In this document: positions 54,307 through 63,942 of the stretch, in pieces
Position numbering within the stretch: position 1 is the stretch's first letter
How the letters are laid out: each line of letters starts with the position of its first letter
The notes under the pieces: generated by a model
The model's database searches: none
The model's input: the letters and a program-made list of their open reading frames with translations, nothing else
Told to the model about the DNA's origin: nothing
Position numbers and translations under genes: made by a program
DNA from: Rheinheimera pacifica
Lineage (GTDB): Bacteria; Pseudomonadota; Gammaproteobacteria; Enterobacterales; Alteromonadaceae
Length of the DNA: 64,000 nt
Direction of reading: 5' to 3'
NCBI RefSeq assembly: GCF_024809855.1
Contig: NZ_JANUEM010000001.1
Span: 558,001 to 622,000 of the forward strand

Positions 54307-55946
54307 TAAAGCTTTCCTTTTAAACTCGAATCTACTGAGCGCGCCAGCAGGATCACCGGTAATAAACTTACCAGCACAATGGCCAGTGCAGGCAGCGCTG
54401 CATCAGCTAAACGCTCATCTGATGCCAGTTCATAAGTACGTACCGCCAGCGTATTAAAGTTAAAAGGCCGTAAGATAAGCGTGGCAGGCAGTTCTTTTAA
54501 TACATCAACAAACACCAGCAGTAATGCCGCCAGCACGCTGGAACGCAGCAGCGGTACATGCACCTTTTGTAATACCTGTAACGGCGTATAACCTAACGAA
54601 CGCGCAGCGTTATCCATACTGGGTTTAATCCGCTCCAGCCCGGCTTCCACACTGTGCAGCGACACCGCTAAAAAGCGCACACTGTACGCCAGCAACAGCG
54701 CAAACAAGGTACCGGAAAAAATAAGCCCGGTACGGATGCCAAACCATTGCTCAGCCAGTAAATCGATTCGGCCATCCAGATAGGCCAGCGGTAACATTAC
54801 GCCAATGGCGATAACGGTACCGGGCACAGCATAACCCAGCGCAGCAACACGCACCGGCGCCTGCACCAATACATCAGCACGCAGCCGCTTGCCATAGGCA
54901 AACAGTAAAGCCAGCAGCACAGAAATAACCGCCGCCATCGCTGCCAGCGAAAAGCTATTCCATACCAGTTGCCCAAACTGCGGCGTAAGGGCTTGCACAT
55001 AATTGCTAAATGCCCAGCTAACCAACTGTAGCGCAGGAATAACAAAACCAAACAATACCGGCAGCAGACATAACAGTAGCAGTAATACCTGGCGCCCAAC
55101 GCTAATGTTACGCCTTGGTGCAGCGTTACTGCGCTGGCCCTGATGATAGTAACGGATTTTACGCCGCGACCAGCGCTCCAGCAGCAGCAGCAATAAAACA
55201 AAACCAGTTAACATAGCCGCCAGTTGTGCAGCAGCCACCTGATTTCCCATACCAAACCAGGTACGGAAAATACCGGTGGTGAATGTAGTAACCCCAAAAT
55301 ACTGTACTGTGCCGTAGTCAGCAAAAGCTTCCATCATCGCCAGCGCAGTACCGGTTAAAATAGCCGGGCGCGCCAACGGTAATGCAACTTTCCAGAAGTG
55401 CTGCCGTGGTGTTAGCCCCAGGGTACGGCTGGCTTCAAATAAGGAGGCTGATTGTTCACGAAAGGCACTGCGCGCCAGCATATACACATAAGGATACAAC
55501 ACCAGCGACAGCATAATAATGGCGCCACTGAGCGAGCGTATTTGCGGAAACCAGTAGTCGCCATAGCGCCAGTCGAACTGAGCCCGTAGCGCAGTTTGCA
55601 CAGGGCCGGCAAAGTCGAGCATACCGGTGTAGGTGTAAGCGATAATATAGGCAGGCATAGCCAGTGGCAGCAGTAACAACCACTCCAGCACTCGCCTGCC
55701 GACAAACTGATACTGGCTGATGATCCAGGCAGATGCCGTGCCCAGCAATAAGGCCCCTAAGCCTGTACCACCGGCCAGCACCAACGAATTGATGACATAG
55801 TCAGCCAGTACGGTCTGACGTAAATGCTGCCAAACTTCGGGTTGCGGGTTAAAAATACTGGCAAAAATGACCAGTACCGGCAGCGCCAGCACTAAGGCTG
55901 GCAGCAATACCGACCAACGCCAGATGTCACGCAAACCTGCTATCAT
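54306..55946 (-). CDS. fbpB: Ferric iron ABC transporter permease
   Basis: A 546-residue permease with two fused transmembrane halves of six helices each, the usual FbpB structure. Each half has the EAA loop: EASRTLGLTPRQHFWKVALPLARPAI (in parts, about residues 168-195) and DNAARSLGYTPLQVLQKVHVPLL (about 440-462). It moves Fe3+ delivered by FbpA across the inner membrane. It lies 38 bp downstream of fbpA and overlaps fbpC. Confidence 0.93.
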   Translation of the reverse strand: MIAGLRDIWRWSVLLPALVLALPVLVIFASIFNPQPEVWQHLRQTVLADYVINSLVLAGGTGLGALLLGTASAWIISQYQFVGRRVLEWLLLLPLAMPAYIIAYTYTGMLDFAGPVQTALRAQFDWRYGDYWFPQIRSLSGAIIMLSLVLYPYVYMLARSAFREQSASLFEASRTLGLTPRQHFWKVALPLARPAILTGTALAMMEAFADYGTVQYFGVTTFTTGIFRTWFGMGNQVAAAQLAAMLTGFVLLLLLLERWSRRKIRYYHQGQRSNAAPRRNISVGRQVLLLLLCLLPVLFGFVIPALQLVSWAFSNYVQALTPQFGQLVWNSFSLAAMAAVISVLLALLFAYGKRLRADVLVQAPVRVAALGYAVPGTVIAIGVMLPLAYLDGRIDLLAEQWFGIRTGLIFSGTLFALLLAYSVRFLAVSLHSVEAGLERIKPSMDNAARSLGYTPLQVLQKVHVPLLRSSVLAALLLVFVDVLKELPATLILRPFNFNTLAVRTYELASDERLADAALPALAIVLVSLLPVILLARSVDSSLKGKL

Positions 55947-55984
55947 CCGGCGCTTACTACATTATAAAAAATTGAATTCAAAGA

Positions 55985-57007
55985 TTATTTCCAGCCAGCG
56001 CGATCCATTACACGAATGGCTTCAGCGTTTAATTCCCCTAATTTGTCCAATTGTAACTGGTCTGCTTTAAATTCACCAAAACCTTGTAAAATAGCGCTGG
56101 CTTTAACGCCCTGGCGTACAGGATATTCATGGTTTGCCTCGGCATACCATTGCTGCGATTCTGCCGTTGTCATATATTCCAGCAATTTAACAGCCTGTGC
56201 CTTATTCGGCGCATATTTAGCTACGCCCGCACCGGAAATATTCACATGAGCGCCACGGCCATCCTGATTTGGCCAGAATACTTTTACTTTCTCTGCTGCA
56301 GCTTTTTCTGCCGGATCGGCCAGCATACCGCCTAAGTAGTAAGTGTTGGCAATGGCAATATCACATACGCCTGCTGCAGCTGCTTTGATCTGATCACGAT
56401 CACCACCTTTTGGTGGCATGGCAAAGTTGGCTACCAGGCCTTTAGCCCAGCTTTCTGCCACAGCAGCGCCATCATGGGCAATTACACTGGCTGTCATTGA
56501 CTGATTGTAAATGTTGTCAGACGAACGGATACAAATACGGCCTTTCCATTTCGGGTCGGCTAAATCTTCATAGGTAGACAATTGCTCCGGCTTTACTTTG
56601 CCAGGAACATACATAATGGGCCGGGCACGCATGGTAAGGCCATACCATAAACCGGTAGGGTCACGCAGTGCCTCTGGGATTGCACTGCTTAATACATCCG
56701 ACTGCACGCTTTGCAGCACGCCCTGCTGCTTGGCGCGGTGTAAACGGCCAACATCGGTGCTAATCAGTACATCAGCCGGGCTGTTGCGGCCTTCGCTGAG
56801 CATACGGCTAATCAGCTCATCCGGTTTGCCGGTGATCAGGTTTACTTTAATGCCGGTATCGGCAGTAAATTTATCCAACAACGGTTTAATCAGCTCTTCC
56901 TGCCGGGCTGAATAGATATTAACTTCAGCCGCCTGCGCCGCTGCCAGGTTCATAAATGCGCTGGCAATACCTGCGCCAAGTAAAGTTAGTGCATAAGCTG
57001 GTTTCAT
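55985..57007 (-). CDS. fbpA: Ferric iron-binding periplasmic protein
   Basis: A 340-residue binding protein with a signal peptide (cleavage near AAAQA-AEVNIYS, about residue 26). It starts its mature part with the family strand VNIYSARQEELI and has the paired iron-ligand tyrosines in ANTYYLGGMLADP (about residues 214-226). It captures free or chelated Fe3+ in the periplasm and delivers it to FbpB/FbpC. It is first in the operon; a possible Fur site lies 55-69 bp upstream. Confidence 0.93.
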   Translation of the reverse strand: MKPAYALTLLGAGIASAFMNLAAAQAAEVNIYSARQEELIKPLLDKFTADTGIKVNLITGKPDELISRMLSEGRNSPADVLISTDVGRLHRAKQQGVLQSVQSDVLSSAIPEALRDPTGLWYGLTMRARPIMYVPGKVKPEQLSTYEDLADPKWKGRICIRSSDNIYNQSMTASVIAHDGAAVAESWAKGLVANFAMPPKGGDRDQIKAAAAGVCDIAIANTYYLGGMLADPAEKAAAEKVKVFWPNQDGRGAHVNISGAGVAKYAPNKAQAVKLLEYMTTAESQQWYAEANHEYPVRQGVKASAILQGFGEFKADQLQLDKLGELNAEAIRVMDRAGWK

Positions 57008-57061
57008 ACTGCCACTCCCAAAAAGTGTTGAGGTAGAAAAGACAGGCTATATAAGCATAAA

Positions 57062-57076
57062 TACGAATTATTCTCA
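57062..57076 (-). promoter_or_regulatory. Possible Fur box upstream of fbpA
   Basis: On the minus strand TGAGAATAATTCGTA, an imperfect 7-1-7 inverted repeat matching TGATAATNATTATCA at about ten of fourteen positions. The location before an iron-uptake operon supports it. Confidence 0.5.
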
Positions 57077-57101
57077 ATGAGATAAGGGGCAGACAAACAA
57101 A

Positions 57102-57132
57102 AAAGGCCGTTAAATTTGCTTTAACGGCCTTT
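57102..57132 (-). terminator. Rho-independent terminator of the AztD-like gene
   Basis: Thirteen-base arms AAAGGCCGTTAAA / TTTAACGGCCTTT around a 5-nt loop, then TTTTTTTG on the minus strand. It lies about 36 bp past the stop of the 57168 gene. Confidence 0.85.
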
Positions 57133-57167
57133 GCTATAACATTACGACGGACTAACGTCTGGCAGTA

Positions 57168-58526
57168 TTAGTGATTATGCGCTTCGGCAGGCTCAGCAAT
57201 ACCCAACCAAACCAGCTTATGCGGCATAAAATTAAGTTGTTTGGTTGCCACAACCTCAGCATCAGCCGTGTCTACTGTCAGCAGTGTCTGGTCGATGGGG
57301 TTAATAACATAAACTTTGTCATCACTGGCAGAAATAGCCAGCTCAAACCGGCTGCCTTGCGGCATAGTGCTCACATCTGCAGTGGTTAGCTGCACTTTGG
57401 CGGCAAACTCAAACGCGGCTTCGTCTGTGCCTTCATGCCCGTGGCCGTGCTCATGTCCGAGATAGTGCAGAATGGTTAAATAACCCAGGCTGTCCAGCAG
57501 CACAAACTTGCTGCCTTTGTCAGCAAAGCCATAACCGGTTAGTGTTGCACCTTGTGTTGCCTGCCAGTCTATCAGGTCCATTTCGCCGTCGTGGGCATGA
57601 ATAGCAAAAACACTGGTACCGGCAAAACCAACAAAGTGTTCGGCATGCATATCACCCACTAAAGTGCCTATGCGCATGGTGCCGGTAATATCTGCAGTAT
57701 TAGCCAGTTTGCTGGCGGTAAAGGTTGTGCCTTCCTGCTCTATCAGCAACACTCCGTCGGTACAGCCAAAGCTGATAAAATGCTCGTTTTGCGCGCTGCC
57801 ATGTAAGCCTGGGCATAGTTCGTCAAACACCAGCTCTTCATGGTAATGATCGCCATGTTGCTCGTATACCGCGACTTTGTCGGGCAAGGTGGTTGCGCTG
57901 TTGGCATCGCGAACTGTAGATAACAGGTAGTCGCCGCGCGGCTGAGCTGCACCGTGCATATTCAGACTGTAGTTTAATACCGGATAACCGTTGCTGTCGG
58001 TCGTAATATCTGCGTCGGTAATTACCGCTACCGCAGCGGGTGTGCTACTGGCGGCATCGCCGTCAAAAAACACTGCTAACTGACTGTCACTGGCGGTGAT
58101 ATGTGTTGGCCGGCTATTGCTTAAGACAAAGCTGACTAACTCAGGGTCTTGCTGGTAGTCATGCAGGTGATCAACATGATCTTCCTGATACAGGCCACCA
58201 TCGATAAATTCGACTCTGTCTGTAGTGCGCTGTATCGCCAGCGCATAACGGTGTGCAGGCGATGCGGCCAGCGCTGACGGAATATCGGCCACAGCAAAAC
58301 TATCCAGCAGGCTACCATCACTCAACTCGTAAACTGACAACAGGTTTGAATCTTTGGCAGAAATAACCAAACGACCAGCTGCGCTAACGTCATCATGGCC
58401 ATGATCGTGGTCGTCTTCCACCGGAATGGGATCTTTTTCCACAATATTGGTTGTGCTGTCACCACAGGCACTAAGTAAGGATGTACCGATCAGCAAGGCT
58501 GCCAGGCTTAATTTTGTTTGTAACAT
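57168..58526 (-). CDS. AztD-like zinc-binding beta-propeller lipoprotein
   Basis: A 452-residue predicted lipoprotein; start taken at the ATG at 58526 behind AAGGAG. Lipobox LLSAC (Cys about residue 20). Right after the Cys is an acidic His tract (DDHDHGHDD), and further His-rich loops occur (HVDHLHDY, HGDHYHEE, HEHGHGHE, AEAHNH), with a predicted seven-bladed propeller of WD-like strands between. This fits AztD, a periplasmic zinc chaperone of AztABC transporters, although no aztABC lies here. It is 68 bp downstream of a His-rich TonB receptor gene on the same strand and probably in its operon, so it may receive zinc entering through that receptor. Confidence 0.75.
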   Translation of the reverse strand: MLQTKLSLAALLIGTSLLSACGDSTTNIVEKDPIPVEDDHDHGHDDVSAAGRLVISAKDSNLLSVYELSDGSLLDSFAVADIPSALAASPAHRYALAIQRTTDRVEFIDGGLYQEDHVDHLHDYQQDPELVSFVLSNSRPTHITASDSQLAVFFDGDAASSTPAAVAVITDADITTDSNGYPVLNYSLNMHGAAQPRGDYLLSTVRDANSATTLPDKVAVYEQHGDHYHEELVFDELCPGLHGSAQNEHFISFGCTDGVLLIEQEGTTFTASKLANTADITGTMRIGTLVGDMHAEHFVGFAGTSVFAIHAHDGEMDLIDWQATQGATLTGYGFADKGSKFVLLDSLGYLTILHYLGHEHGHGHEGTDEAAFEFAAKVQLTTADVSTMPQGSRFELAISASDDKVYVINPIDQTLLTVDTADAEVVATKQLNFMPHKLVWLGIAEPAEAHNH

Positions 58527-58594
58527 TACCACTCCTTGTTATAAGTAAAAGGTGCAACAGGCCAGGAACCAGAGTTAACCTGCTGCACAAAAAA

Positions 58595-60991
58595 TCAAAA
58601 ACTACCGCGTATGCCCACAGCTACCGAGCGGCCGGGCAAAGGGGTTAAGTCTTTTAAAAATGAGGTGTGTACCCGTGCTTCTTCGTCAGTCAGGTTCTGG
58701 CCTTTGATATAAGCCGTTAACTGCTGAGCACCCAGGTCAAAGCGGTAACTGACACTGGCATCGAGCAAGGTATAACCTGCTGTGGCCTGCTCCAGTTCAG
58801 ACACTTTGTCTTGTTTAAAGTAACGGGTAGCGCGCAGATCAGCGCTTAGTGCATCCAGCTCGTAAGCCAATTCTGCGGCCAGCCGCAGTGGTGGTGTGCG
58901 CGGTAAATCGCCGCCACCCTGGATCCGGGCCCGGATATAATCGCCCTGTAAAGTGAGTTTGAACGGATCATTAATCTGCCAGCTAAACTGCGCTTCCAGA
59001 CCATGTAAGGTGACATCGGCGGTGGTAAACAGATACACCGGTAACTCGGCATCGTGGCTGTGGCCGTGGTCATCCTCGCCGTGGTCGTGATCATGACCAG
59101 ATTCAGCAAACAGGCCGGTATTTTGCTGGTAATAGTAGTTGTCTATGCGGTTGTAAAAGGCATTTAGTACAAAACCGGTATTACCGCTGAATTTACGCAG
59201 CGTAATATCCAGGTTGTTCGCTACTTCCATTTCAATTGGCAGGGTGTTCAGCACAAACTCGTCGTCGTCCAGCACAAACAGTGCCCCAACTTCATATGAA
59301 GCAGTGCCGATATGTGCACCAAACGATAACAATTCTGACGCGGCAGGCGCACGCTGTGAACGTGACACCGACAAACCAAGGTTATAGCCTTCGGTAAAAT
59401 CCCACACTGTGCCAGCCGACACACTGTAAGGCGTAAAACGCTGGTTAACATCAAACACGCGGATAAACTCAGCAGCATTGCTGTGCCCGTGGTCATGCCC
59501 GTGATCATCGCCATCATGGCCATGAGCGCCAATATCAGGCAACAACACATCGGCCGCGTCAATCGTTACCCGCTCTACCCGTGCACCTAACTGCACTAAC
59601 CAGGGGCCAAAATGCCGCTCTTCCATCCAGCCCAGCGCCAGCATTTGCGTTTCTGAAGGTGGCGTAAACGCTTCTTCGCCCACGGCTTCAAAATCGCTGA
59701 ACTTGTAATGCAGGCTTAAGCCGCCGCGCCAGTCCTGATAAGGTCGGTGCAATATTTCAAGCCGTGCTTCACGGCTTTGATTCTGAAAAGTAGTGCCCAC
59801 AACACCGGCTTCAATTTCACTGTGCCCGTAATCAGTAAATGCCAACCGGGTATTTACTGTACGGATAAGGCCGGAGGAAAAATTCAGCTCGCTTAGCAAC
59901 TGATAACGATTTTGCGTTAAGTCAGCATAAACCCGCTCTTCAGCGGTGTGAGCATCACTTTCTTCGTGACCACCATGCGAATGACCGGGAATACCATATT
60001 CACGTTCTAAACGGCCGTAAGAAACCCCCACATAGCCATTGTCCAGTAAATAACTGCCACCCAGGGTAAAACCTTTAGCTGTTGCCGCACTGCTACCTAC
60101 CCGGCCTTTTACGGCGTCATCGTCCGGTTGTGCTTCAGCAAAGCCCGGAATACGGTAATCGTCACTGTCGCGCCAAAAACCGTCAACATAGAGGCCAATA
60201 TTGTCAACGCCGGTAACCAATGAGCCTGCGGCCAGCTTTTCATTATTTACTGACTCACGTTGCAACATCCATTCAGCGCGGGTGCTGTTGTCGGTGGGGA
60301 TCCGCTCATCTACTACGTTAACCACGCCGCCAATAGCACCGCTGCCATAAAACAGTGTGGCCGGGCCACGTAATACTTCAATCTGGGTAGCGGTGCTGGC
60401 CTCGCTTGCTACACTGTGATCAGGGCCAACACGTGATGCATCACCGGCATCTAAGCCGTTTTGGGTAATTAATACCCGCGGGCCATCAAGGCCACGGATG
60501 ATCGGGCTACTGGCAACGCCACCATAAAAATTAGAATGTACACCTACTTCGTTTTTCAGTGTATCGCCAAGCGTAGAAGCCTGGCGCATTTTCAGAGCAT
60601 CACCGGCCAGCACGCTAACCGGTAAGGCCGATTCGGTGGCAGATGCGTGAAACGGGCTGGCTTTTACATCTATCACTTCAATTGCGCTGTTAAGCAGCAC
60701 CAGACTAACATCGGTTAACCCTTGCTGCGGTACAGCAAACCGGAAATTGCGATGAGCATAACGCGGCGCTTCAATATGCAGCTCAGCGTTTTGCATTAAT
60801 AATTGGCTTACATTAAAACGGCCAGCTTCGTCAGTAAGTGTATGCTGGTTTTCGCCCACGACCGTAACTTTGGCACCGGCTACCGGTTTGCCTGCGCTGT
60901 CAGTAACCACACCAGAAATAGACTCAGCACCTGCCTGGCCGGATAACAGGCTACCAGCCACCAGGCAGGCCAATATCGTTTTCTTAAACAT
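58595..60991 (-). CDS. TonB-dependent receptor, ZnuD-like (zinc uptake)
   Basis: A 798-residue outer-membrane receptor. I start it at the ATG at 60991 with GGGG six bases upstream; the ATG four codons earlier lacks a site. Order: signal peptide (about 1-23), carboxypeptidase-regulatory-like beta domain (about 25-105), plug (about 120-230, VGVHSNFYGGVASSPIIRG; RGPATLFYGSGAIGG), then a 22-strand barrel ending in Phe (VAVGIRGSF). Extracellular loops hold His/Asp tracts (HDGDDHGHDHGH; HDHDHGEDDHGHSHD; HSHGGHEESD) expected to bind Zn2+, as in Neisseria ZnuD. Two ATGTTATAACAT palindromes upstream point to Zur control. Confidence 0.9.
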   Translation of the reverse strand: MFKKTILACLVAGSLLSGQAGAESISGVVTDSAGKPVAGAKVTVVGENQHTLTDEAGRFNVSQLLMQNAELHIEAPRYAHRNFRFAVPQQGLTDVSLVLLNSAIEVIDVKASPFHASATESALPVSVLAGDALKMRQASTLGDTLKNEVGVHSNFYGGVASSPIIRGLDGPRVLITQNGLDAGDASRVGPDHSVASEASTATQIEVLRGPATLFYGSGAIGGVVNVVDERIPTDNSTRAEWMLQRESVNNEKLAAGSLVTGVDNIGLYVDGFWRDSDDYRIPGFAEAQPDDDAVKGRVGSSAATAKGFTLGGSYLLDNGYVGVSYGRLEREYGIPGHSHGGHEESDAHTAEERVYADLTQNRYQLLSELNFSSGLIRTVNTRLAFTDYGHSEIEAGVVGTTFQNQSREARLEILHRPYQDWRGGLSLHYKFSDFEAVGEEAFTPPSETQMLALGWMEERHFGPWLVQLGARVERVTIDAADVLLPDIGAHGHDGDDHGHDHGHSNAAEFIRVFDVNQRFTPYSVSAGTVWDFTEGYNLGLSVSRSQRAPAASELLSFGAHIGTASYEVGALFVLDDDEFVLNTLPIEMEVANNLDITLRKFSGNTGFVLNAFYNRIDNYYYQQNTGLFAESGHDHDHGEDDHGHSHDAELPVYLFTTADVTLHGLEAQFSWQINDPFKLTLQGDYIRARIQGGGDLPRTPPLRLAAELAYELDALSADLRATRYFKQDKVSELEQATAGYTLLDASVSYRFDLGAQQLTAYIKGQNLTDEEARVHTSFLKDLTPLPGRSVAVGIRGSF

Positions 60992-61061
60992 CTTATTCCC
61001 CATAAATACACACGCATCGCAACAGCAACAACTTGTTGCTGCATTTGACGGCTCAATTGTT

Positions 61062-61073
61062 ATGTTATAACAT
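61062..61073. promoter_or_regulatory. Zur box 1
   Basis: ATGTTATAACAT, a perfect palindrome that extends to 14 bp (61061-61074). It lies 71 bp upstream of the receptor start and matches the TGTTATA/TATAACA core of gammaproteobacterial Zur sites. Confidence 0.75.
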
Positions 61074-61088
61074 ATTTCAACTTTTGTG

Positions 61089-61100
61089 ATGTTATAACAT
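61089..61100. promoter_or_regulatory. Zur box 2
   Basis: A second exact ATGTTATAACAT, 27 bp centre-to-centre from box 1 and 72 bp before the MerC-family start. The two sites could serve the two divergent operons. Confidence 0.75.
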
Positions 61101-61171
61101 TATTAGTCATCATTGCAACGCTCGCGGGCAAATAACATCACTTCGCCACAACGACTTACCAAAGGACGCTT

Positions 61172-61546
61172 ATGAAAGATCTTATTGCCGCCGCCTTATC
61201 GGGCTTGTGCGTGGTGCACTGTATCGCCACGCCGCTGTTACTTGCGCTGGGCAGCTCGGGCTTATTGCTGGGTGTATTTAGTTCAGAGTGGTTTCATTAC
61301 TTTATGTTGCTACCTATCAGCGCTTTGCTGGCATGGAGCCTGCCCGGAGGTTGGTGTGTACACCGCCGTAAAGCCCCTTTTGCGCTGGGGCTTAGCGGCT
61401 TTTTATTATTAATTGTCTCACTGTTTGCCGGCCATGATGCCGAAGCAGCGCTGGCTATTTGCGGTGGCCTGCTACTTATTGGCGCCCATCTGTACAACAG
61501 AAAATTGCTCCATAACCTGCAGGTGGCTGAACATGCAGCACATTAA
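61172..61546 (+). CDS. MerC-family membrane protein
   Basis: A 124-residue inner-membrane protein with four helices (about residues 5-30, 40-58, 68-86 and 90-108). The start [23 protein letters not shown] shows the MerC-type Cys...His-Cys metal motif (CVVHC) in the first helix. The family was named for mercury import, but members next to COG0523 GTPases under Zur-like control probably handle zinc. Its end overlaps the GTPase start by 14 nt, so the two are co-translated. Confidence 0.85.
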   Translation: MKDLIAAALSGLCVVHCIATPLLLALGSSGLLLGVFSSEWFHYFMLLPISALLAWSLPGGWCVHRRKAPFALGLSGFLLLIVSLFAGHDAEAALAICGGLLLIGAHLYNRKLLHNLQVAEHAAH

Positions 61547-62753
61547 CCCCACAACAGATAAACGCCTGCCGGTTACCGTGTTATCCGGCTTTCTCGGTGC
61601 CGGTAAAACCACTTTGCTCAATCATATTTTGCATAACCGCGATGGCTTGCGTGTAGCAGTTATTGTTAACGATATGAGCGACGTGAATATTGATGCCAGA
61701 GAGCTGAACACTGATGTCAGCTTAAACCGTTCCGAAGAAAAACTGGTAGAAATGAGCAATGGCTGTATCTGCTGCACCTTGCGTGAAGATCTGCTGTTAG
61801 AAGTGGGCAAACTGGCCAAAGCCGGCCGCTTTGACTATTTGCTGATTGAATCAACCGGAATTTCTGAGCCACTGCCAATTGCTGAAACCTTCACCTTTGA
61901 ACATGAAGACGGCCAGAGCCTGGCCGACATTGCCAGGTTAGACACACTGGTAACAGTGGTTGATGCGGTTAACTTTATGGCCGATTTCGAGGCAGCCCAG
62001 GATTTAGTCGAGCGCGGCGAAAGCCTGGGCGAAAACGATGAGCGCAGTGTAGCTGATTTACTGATCGAGCAGGTCGAATTTTGCGATGTGTTAGTGATCA
62101 GCAAAACCGATCTGGTGACAGAGTTACAGTTGCAACGTCTTAAAGCCATTCTGCGCAGTTTAAACAGCCGCGCCCGTATTATTCAGGCGCAACAGGGCAA
62201 GGTTGAACCAACGCAAATACTTAATACCGGGCTATTTAATTTTGAGCAGGCGCAACAGGCCCCAGGCTGGTTGCAGGAGCTACGCGGCGAGCACAAACCG
62301 GAAACCGAAGAGTACGGCATCAGCAGCTTTGCCTTTACTGCCCGCAAACCGTTTCACCCACAACGCTTTCATGCCTTTTTACACCAGAACTGGCCCAGCG
62401 GCCGTCTACTGCGCTCTAAAGGATACTTTTGGCTGGCAAGCTCCCCCGAATACGCCTGGCTGTGGCATCAGGCTGGCGGCATTGCCCGTTATAATATGGC
62501 CGGGCTGTTCTGGCAGGCAGTACCGGCAGAGCAGTGGCCACAAGAACCTGAGTTACAAGAGGCTATTATACAAAGCTGGGCTGAACCCTACGGCGACCGG
62601 CGTCAGGAACTGGTATTTATCGGCCAGCAGTTGGACAAAACCGCTATGTTGGCCCAGCTTGAAGCCTGCCTGCTAACCGCTGACGAGCTGGCATTGGACG
62701 AGCAACAATGGCAAACATTGCCCTGCCCTTTTATCACAAAAGAGCATGCCTAA
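61533..62753 (+). CDS. COG0523/CobW-type GTPase, zinc chaperone (ZigA/ZagA-like)
   Basis: A 406-residue G3E GTPase. I start it at the ATG at 61533 (AGGTGG 7 nt upstream), giving [20 protein letters not shown]. Walker [10 protein letters not shown] is at residues 19-27, the metal site CICC in [12 protein letters not shown] near residue 75, base-recognition SKTD near 191, and the CobW C-terminal domain starts around [19 protein letters not shown]. Zur-regulated members deliver zinc to client enzymes during scarcity. It overlaps the MerC-family gene and ends at a bidirectional terminator. Confidence 0.9.
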   Translation: MQHINPTTDKRLPVTVLSGFLGAGKTTLLNHILHNRDGLRVAVIVNDMSDVNIDARELNTDVSLNRSEEKLVEMSNGCICCTLREDLLLEVGKLAKAGRFDYLLIESTGISEPLPIAETFTFEHEDGQSLADIARLDTLVTVVDAVNFMADFEAAQDLVERGESLGENDERSVADLLIEQVEFCDVLVISKTDLVTELQLQRLKAILRSLNSRARIIQAQQGKVEPTQILNTGLFNFEQAQQAPGWLQELRGEHKPETEEYGISSFAFTARKPFHPQRFHAFLHQNWPSGRLLRSKGYFWLASSPEYAWLWHQAGGIARYNMAGLFWQAVPAEQWPQEPELQEAIIQSWAEPYGDRRQELVFIGQQLDKTAMLAQLEACLLTADELALDEQQWQTLPCPFITKEHA

Positions 62754-62779
62754 GTACGCTACTCGCTGACAGACAAAAA

Positions 62780-62809
62780 GCAAAAAGCCGCTTGGCAGCG
62801 GCTTTTTGC
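62780..62809. terminator. Bidirectional rho-independent terminator
   Basis: Arms GCAAAAAGCCGC / GCGGCTTTTTGC with a 6-nt loop, between the convergent GTPase and rraB genes. T-tracts suit both directions. Confidence 0.88.
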
Positions 62810-62822
62810 TGATATACAAAGT

Positions 62823-63191
62823 TTACTCTTCGTCATCCAAATCCATTTCGTCTTCGTCACCTTCAAAGTAGGTGCCCCAGCCGTCGTACTCAACTTTATG
62901 CTTGTGCGCCAGCTCTTCTAATTTAATAGCGTCAGCAACAATGCTATCAGCATCCAGTGACTGCTCACGAATAGCATCAAACACCCAGGCACTACCGCCT
63001 TCTTCAAATTCGACTTCTTCGGCGTCAGTTACTTCATAGCCCAGCTTAAACAGCTCTACCGCCAGTTTTTCCAGCTTGGCGAAGTCTTTGTCGTAAAAGT
63101 GATGCTCAATAGTGTAAAGCGCATCCGGATCGCTGCCATCTTCTAATAAGGCGGCGATAGTGTCTTCGGTAAATTCCTGCCAGTTTTCCAT
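62823..63191 (-). CDS. rraB: Regulator of ribonuclease E activity B
   Basis: A 122-residue acidic protein; start at the ATG at 63191 ([32 protein letters not shown] in segments). The motif [21 protein letters not shown] and the strongly acidic tail ([11 protein letters not shown]) are those of RraB, which binds the C-terminal half of RNase E and inhibits its cleavage of selected mRNAs in the degradosome. The gene follows plsC by 4 nt on the same strand. Confidence 0.92.
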   Translation of the reverse strand: MENWQEFTEDTIAALLEDGSDPDALYTIEHHFYDKDFAKLEKLAVELFKLGYEVTDAEEVEFEEGGSAWVFDAIREQSLDADSIVADAIKLEELAHKHKVEYDGWGTYFEGDEDEMDLDDEE

Positions 63192-63195
63192 AAAA

Positions 63196-63942
63196 TTACT
63201 CTTTAGCTGCAATATTTCTGGCAGTGTAGTCGTTGCCCAGTTCGCTATCAAGTAAAGCGATTTTCTGTAGCATCTGTTGGTGGGTATTTTCGGCAAACTG
63301 GCGGATATTAAGTTGCTCTGCCGGCAGTTCCAGAGGTGCCATCAACTCTACAATCACTTTGCCATTGTTCCAGCGGTTTAGCTTAAACTGGCTGTGGGTG
63401 CTACTCATACATACCGGCACCAATGGCACCTTTGCTTCCAGCGCAATATGAAAAGCGCCTGCTTTAAACGGCAATAAACCGCGGCCGTAACTGCGCGTAC
63501 CTTCAGGGAACATCCATACCGAGATATTATCACGACTGATACGTTCGGCTGCGCCAAGCATAGCACCCAAAGCGCGGCTTTTATTTTGCCGGTCTATCAG
63601 TATATTGCCGCTAAGCCAGTACAACTGGCCAAAAAACGGGATGTACTTCAGGCTTTTTTTACCAATAGTGACAGTGCGTGGTTGCACACCATTGCTTATG
63701 GTAAATAAATCGAGATTATTCTGGTGGTTAGCAATATAAACATAAGGTTTACCGGGTTCGATAGCTTCATGGCGGCGAACTTCAACGCTAATACCGCAAA
63801 TACGCGACATCCAGCCGTACCAATGGGAAAATACATAGACATTATTTGGATGAAATGGACGCACCAGACAAATAAGTAACCCCGCCAGGGTACTGATAAT
63901 AAAAAACAGCACCAATAAAATTAACCTTACTACCGCTATCAC
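63196..63942 (-). CDS. plsC: 1-acyl-sn-glycerol-3-phosphate acyltransferase
   Basis: A 248-residue inner-membrane acyltransferase that makes phosphatidic acid. I prefer the GTG at 63942 (AGCGGAG about 6 nt upstream, [17 protein letters not shown]); a GTG 15 codons earlier is the alternative. A membrane helix at about residues 4-26 is followed by the catalytic NHQNNLDLF (NHxxxxD type), the substrate motif [11 protein letters not shown] and [10 protein letters not shown]. All four acyltransferase blocks are present. It probably forms an operon with rraB. Confidence 0.92.
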   Translation of the reverse strand: MIAVVRLILLVLFFIISTLAGLLICLVRPFHPNNVYVFSHWYGWMSRICGISVEVRRHEAIEPGKPYVYIANHQNNLDLFTISNGVQPRTVTIGKKSLKYIPFFGQLYWLSGNILIDRQNKSRALGAMLGAAERISRDNISVWMFPEGTRSYGRGLLPFKAGAFHIALEAKVPLVPVCMSSTHSQFKLNRWNNGKVIVELMAPLELPAEQLNIRQFAENTHQQMLQKIALLDSELGNDYTARNIAAKE

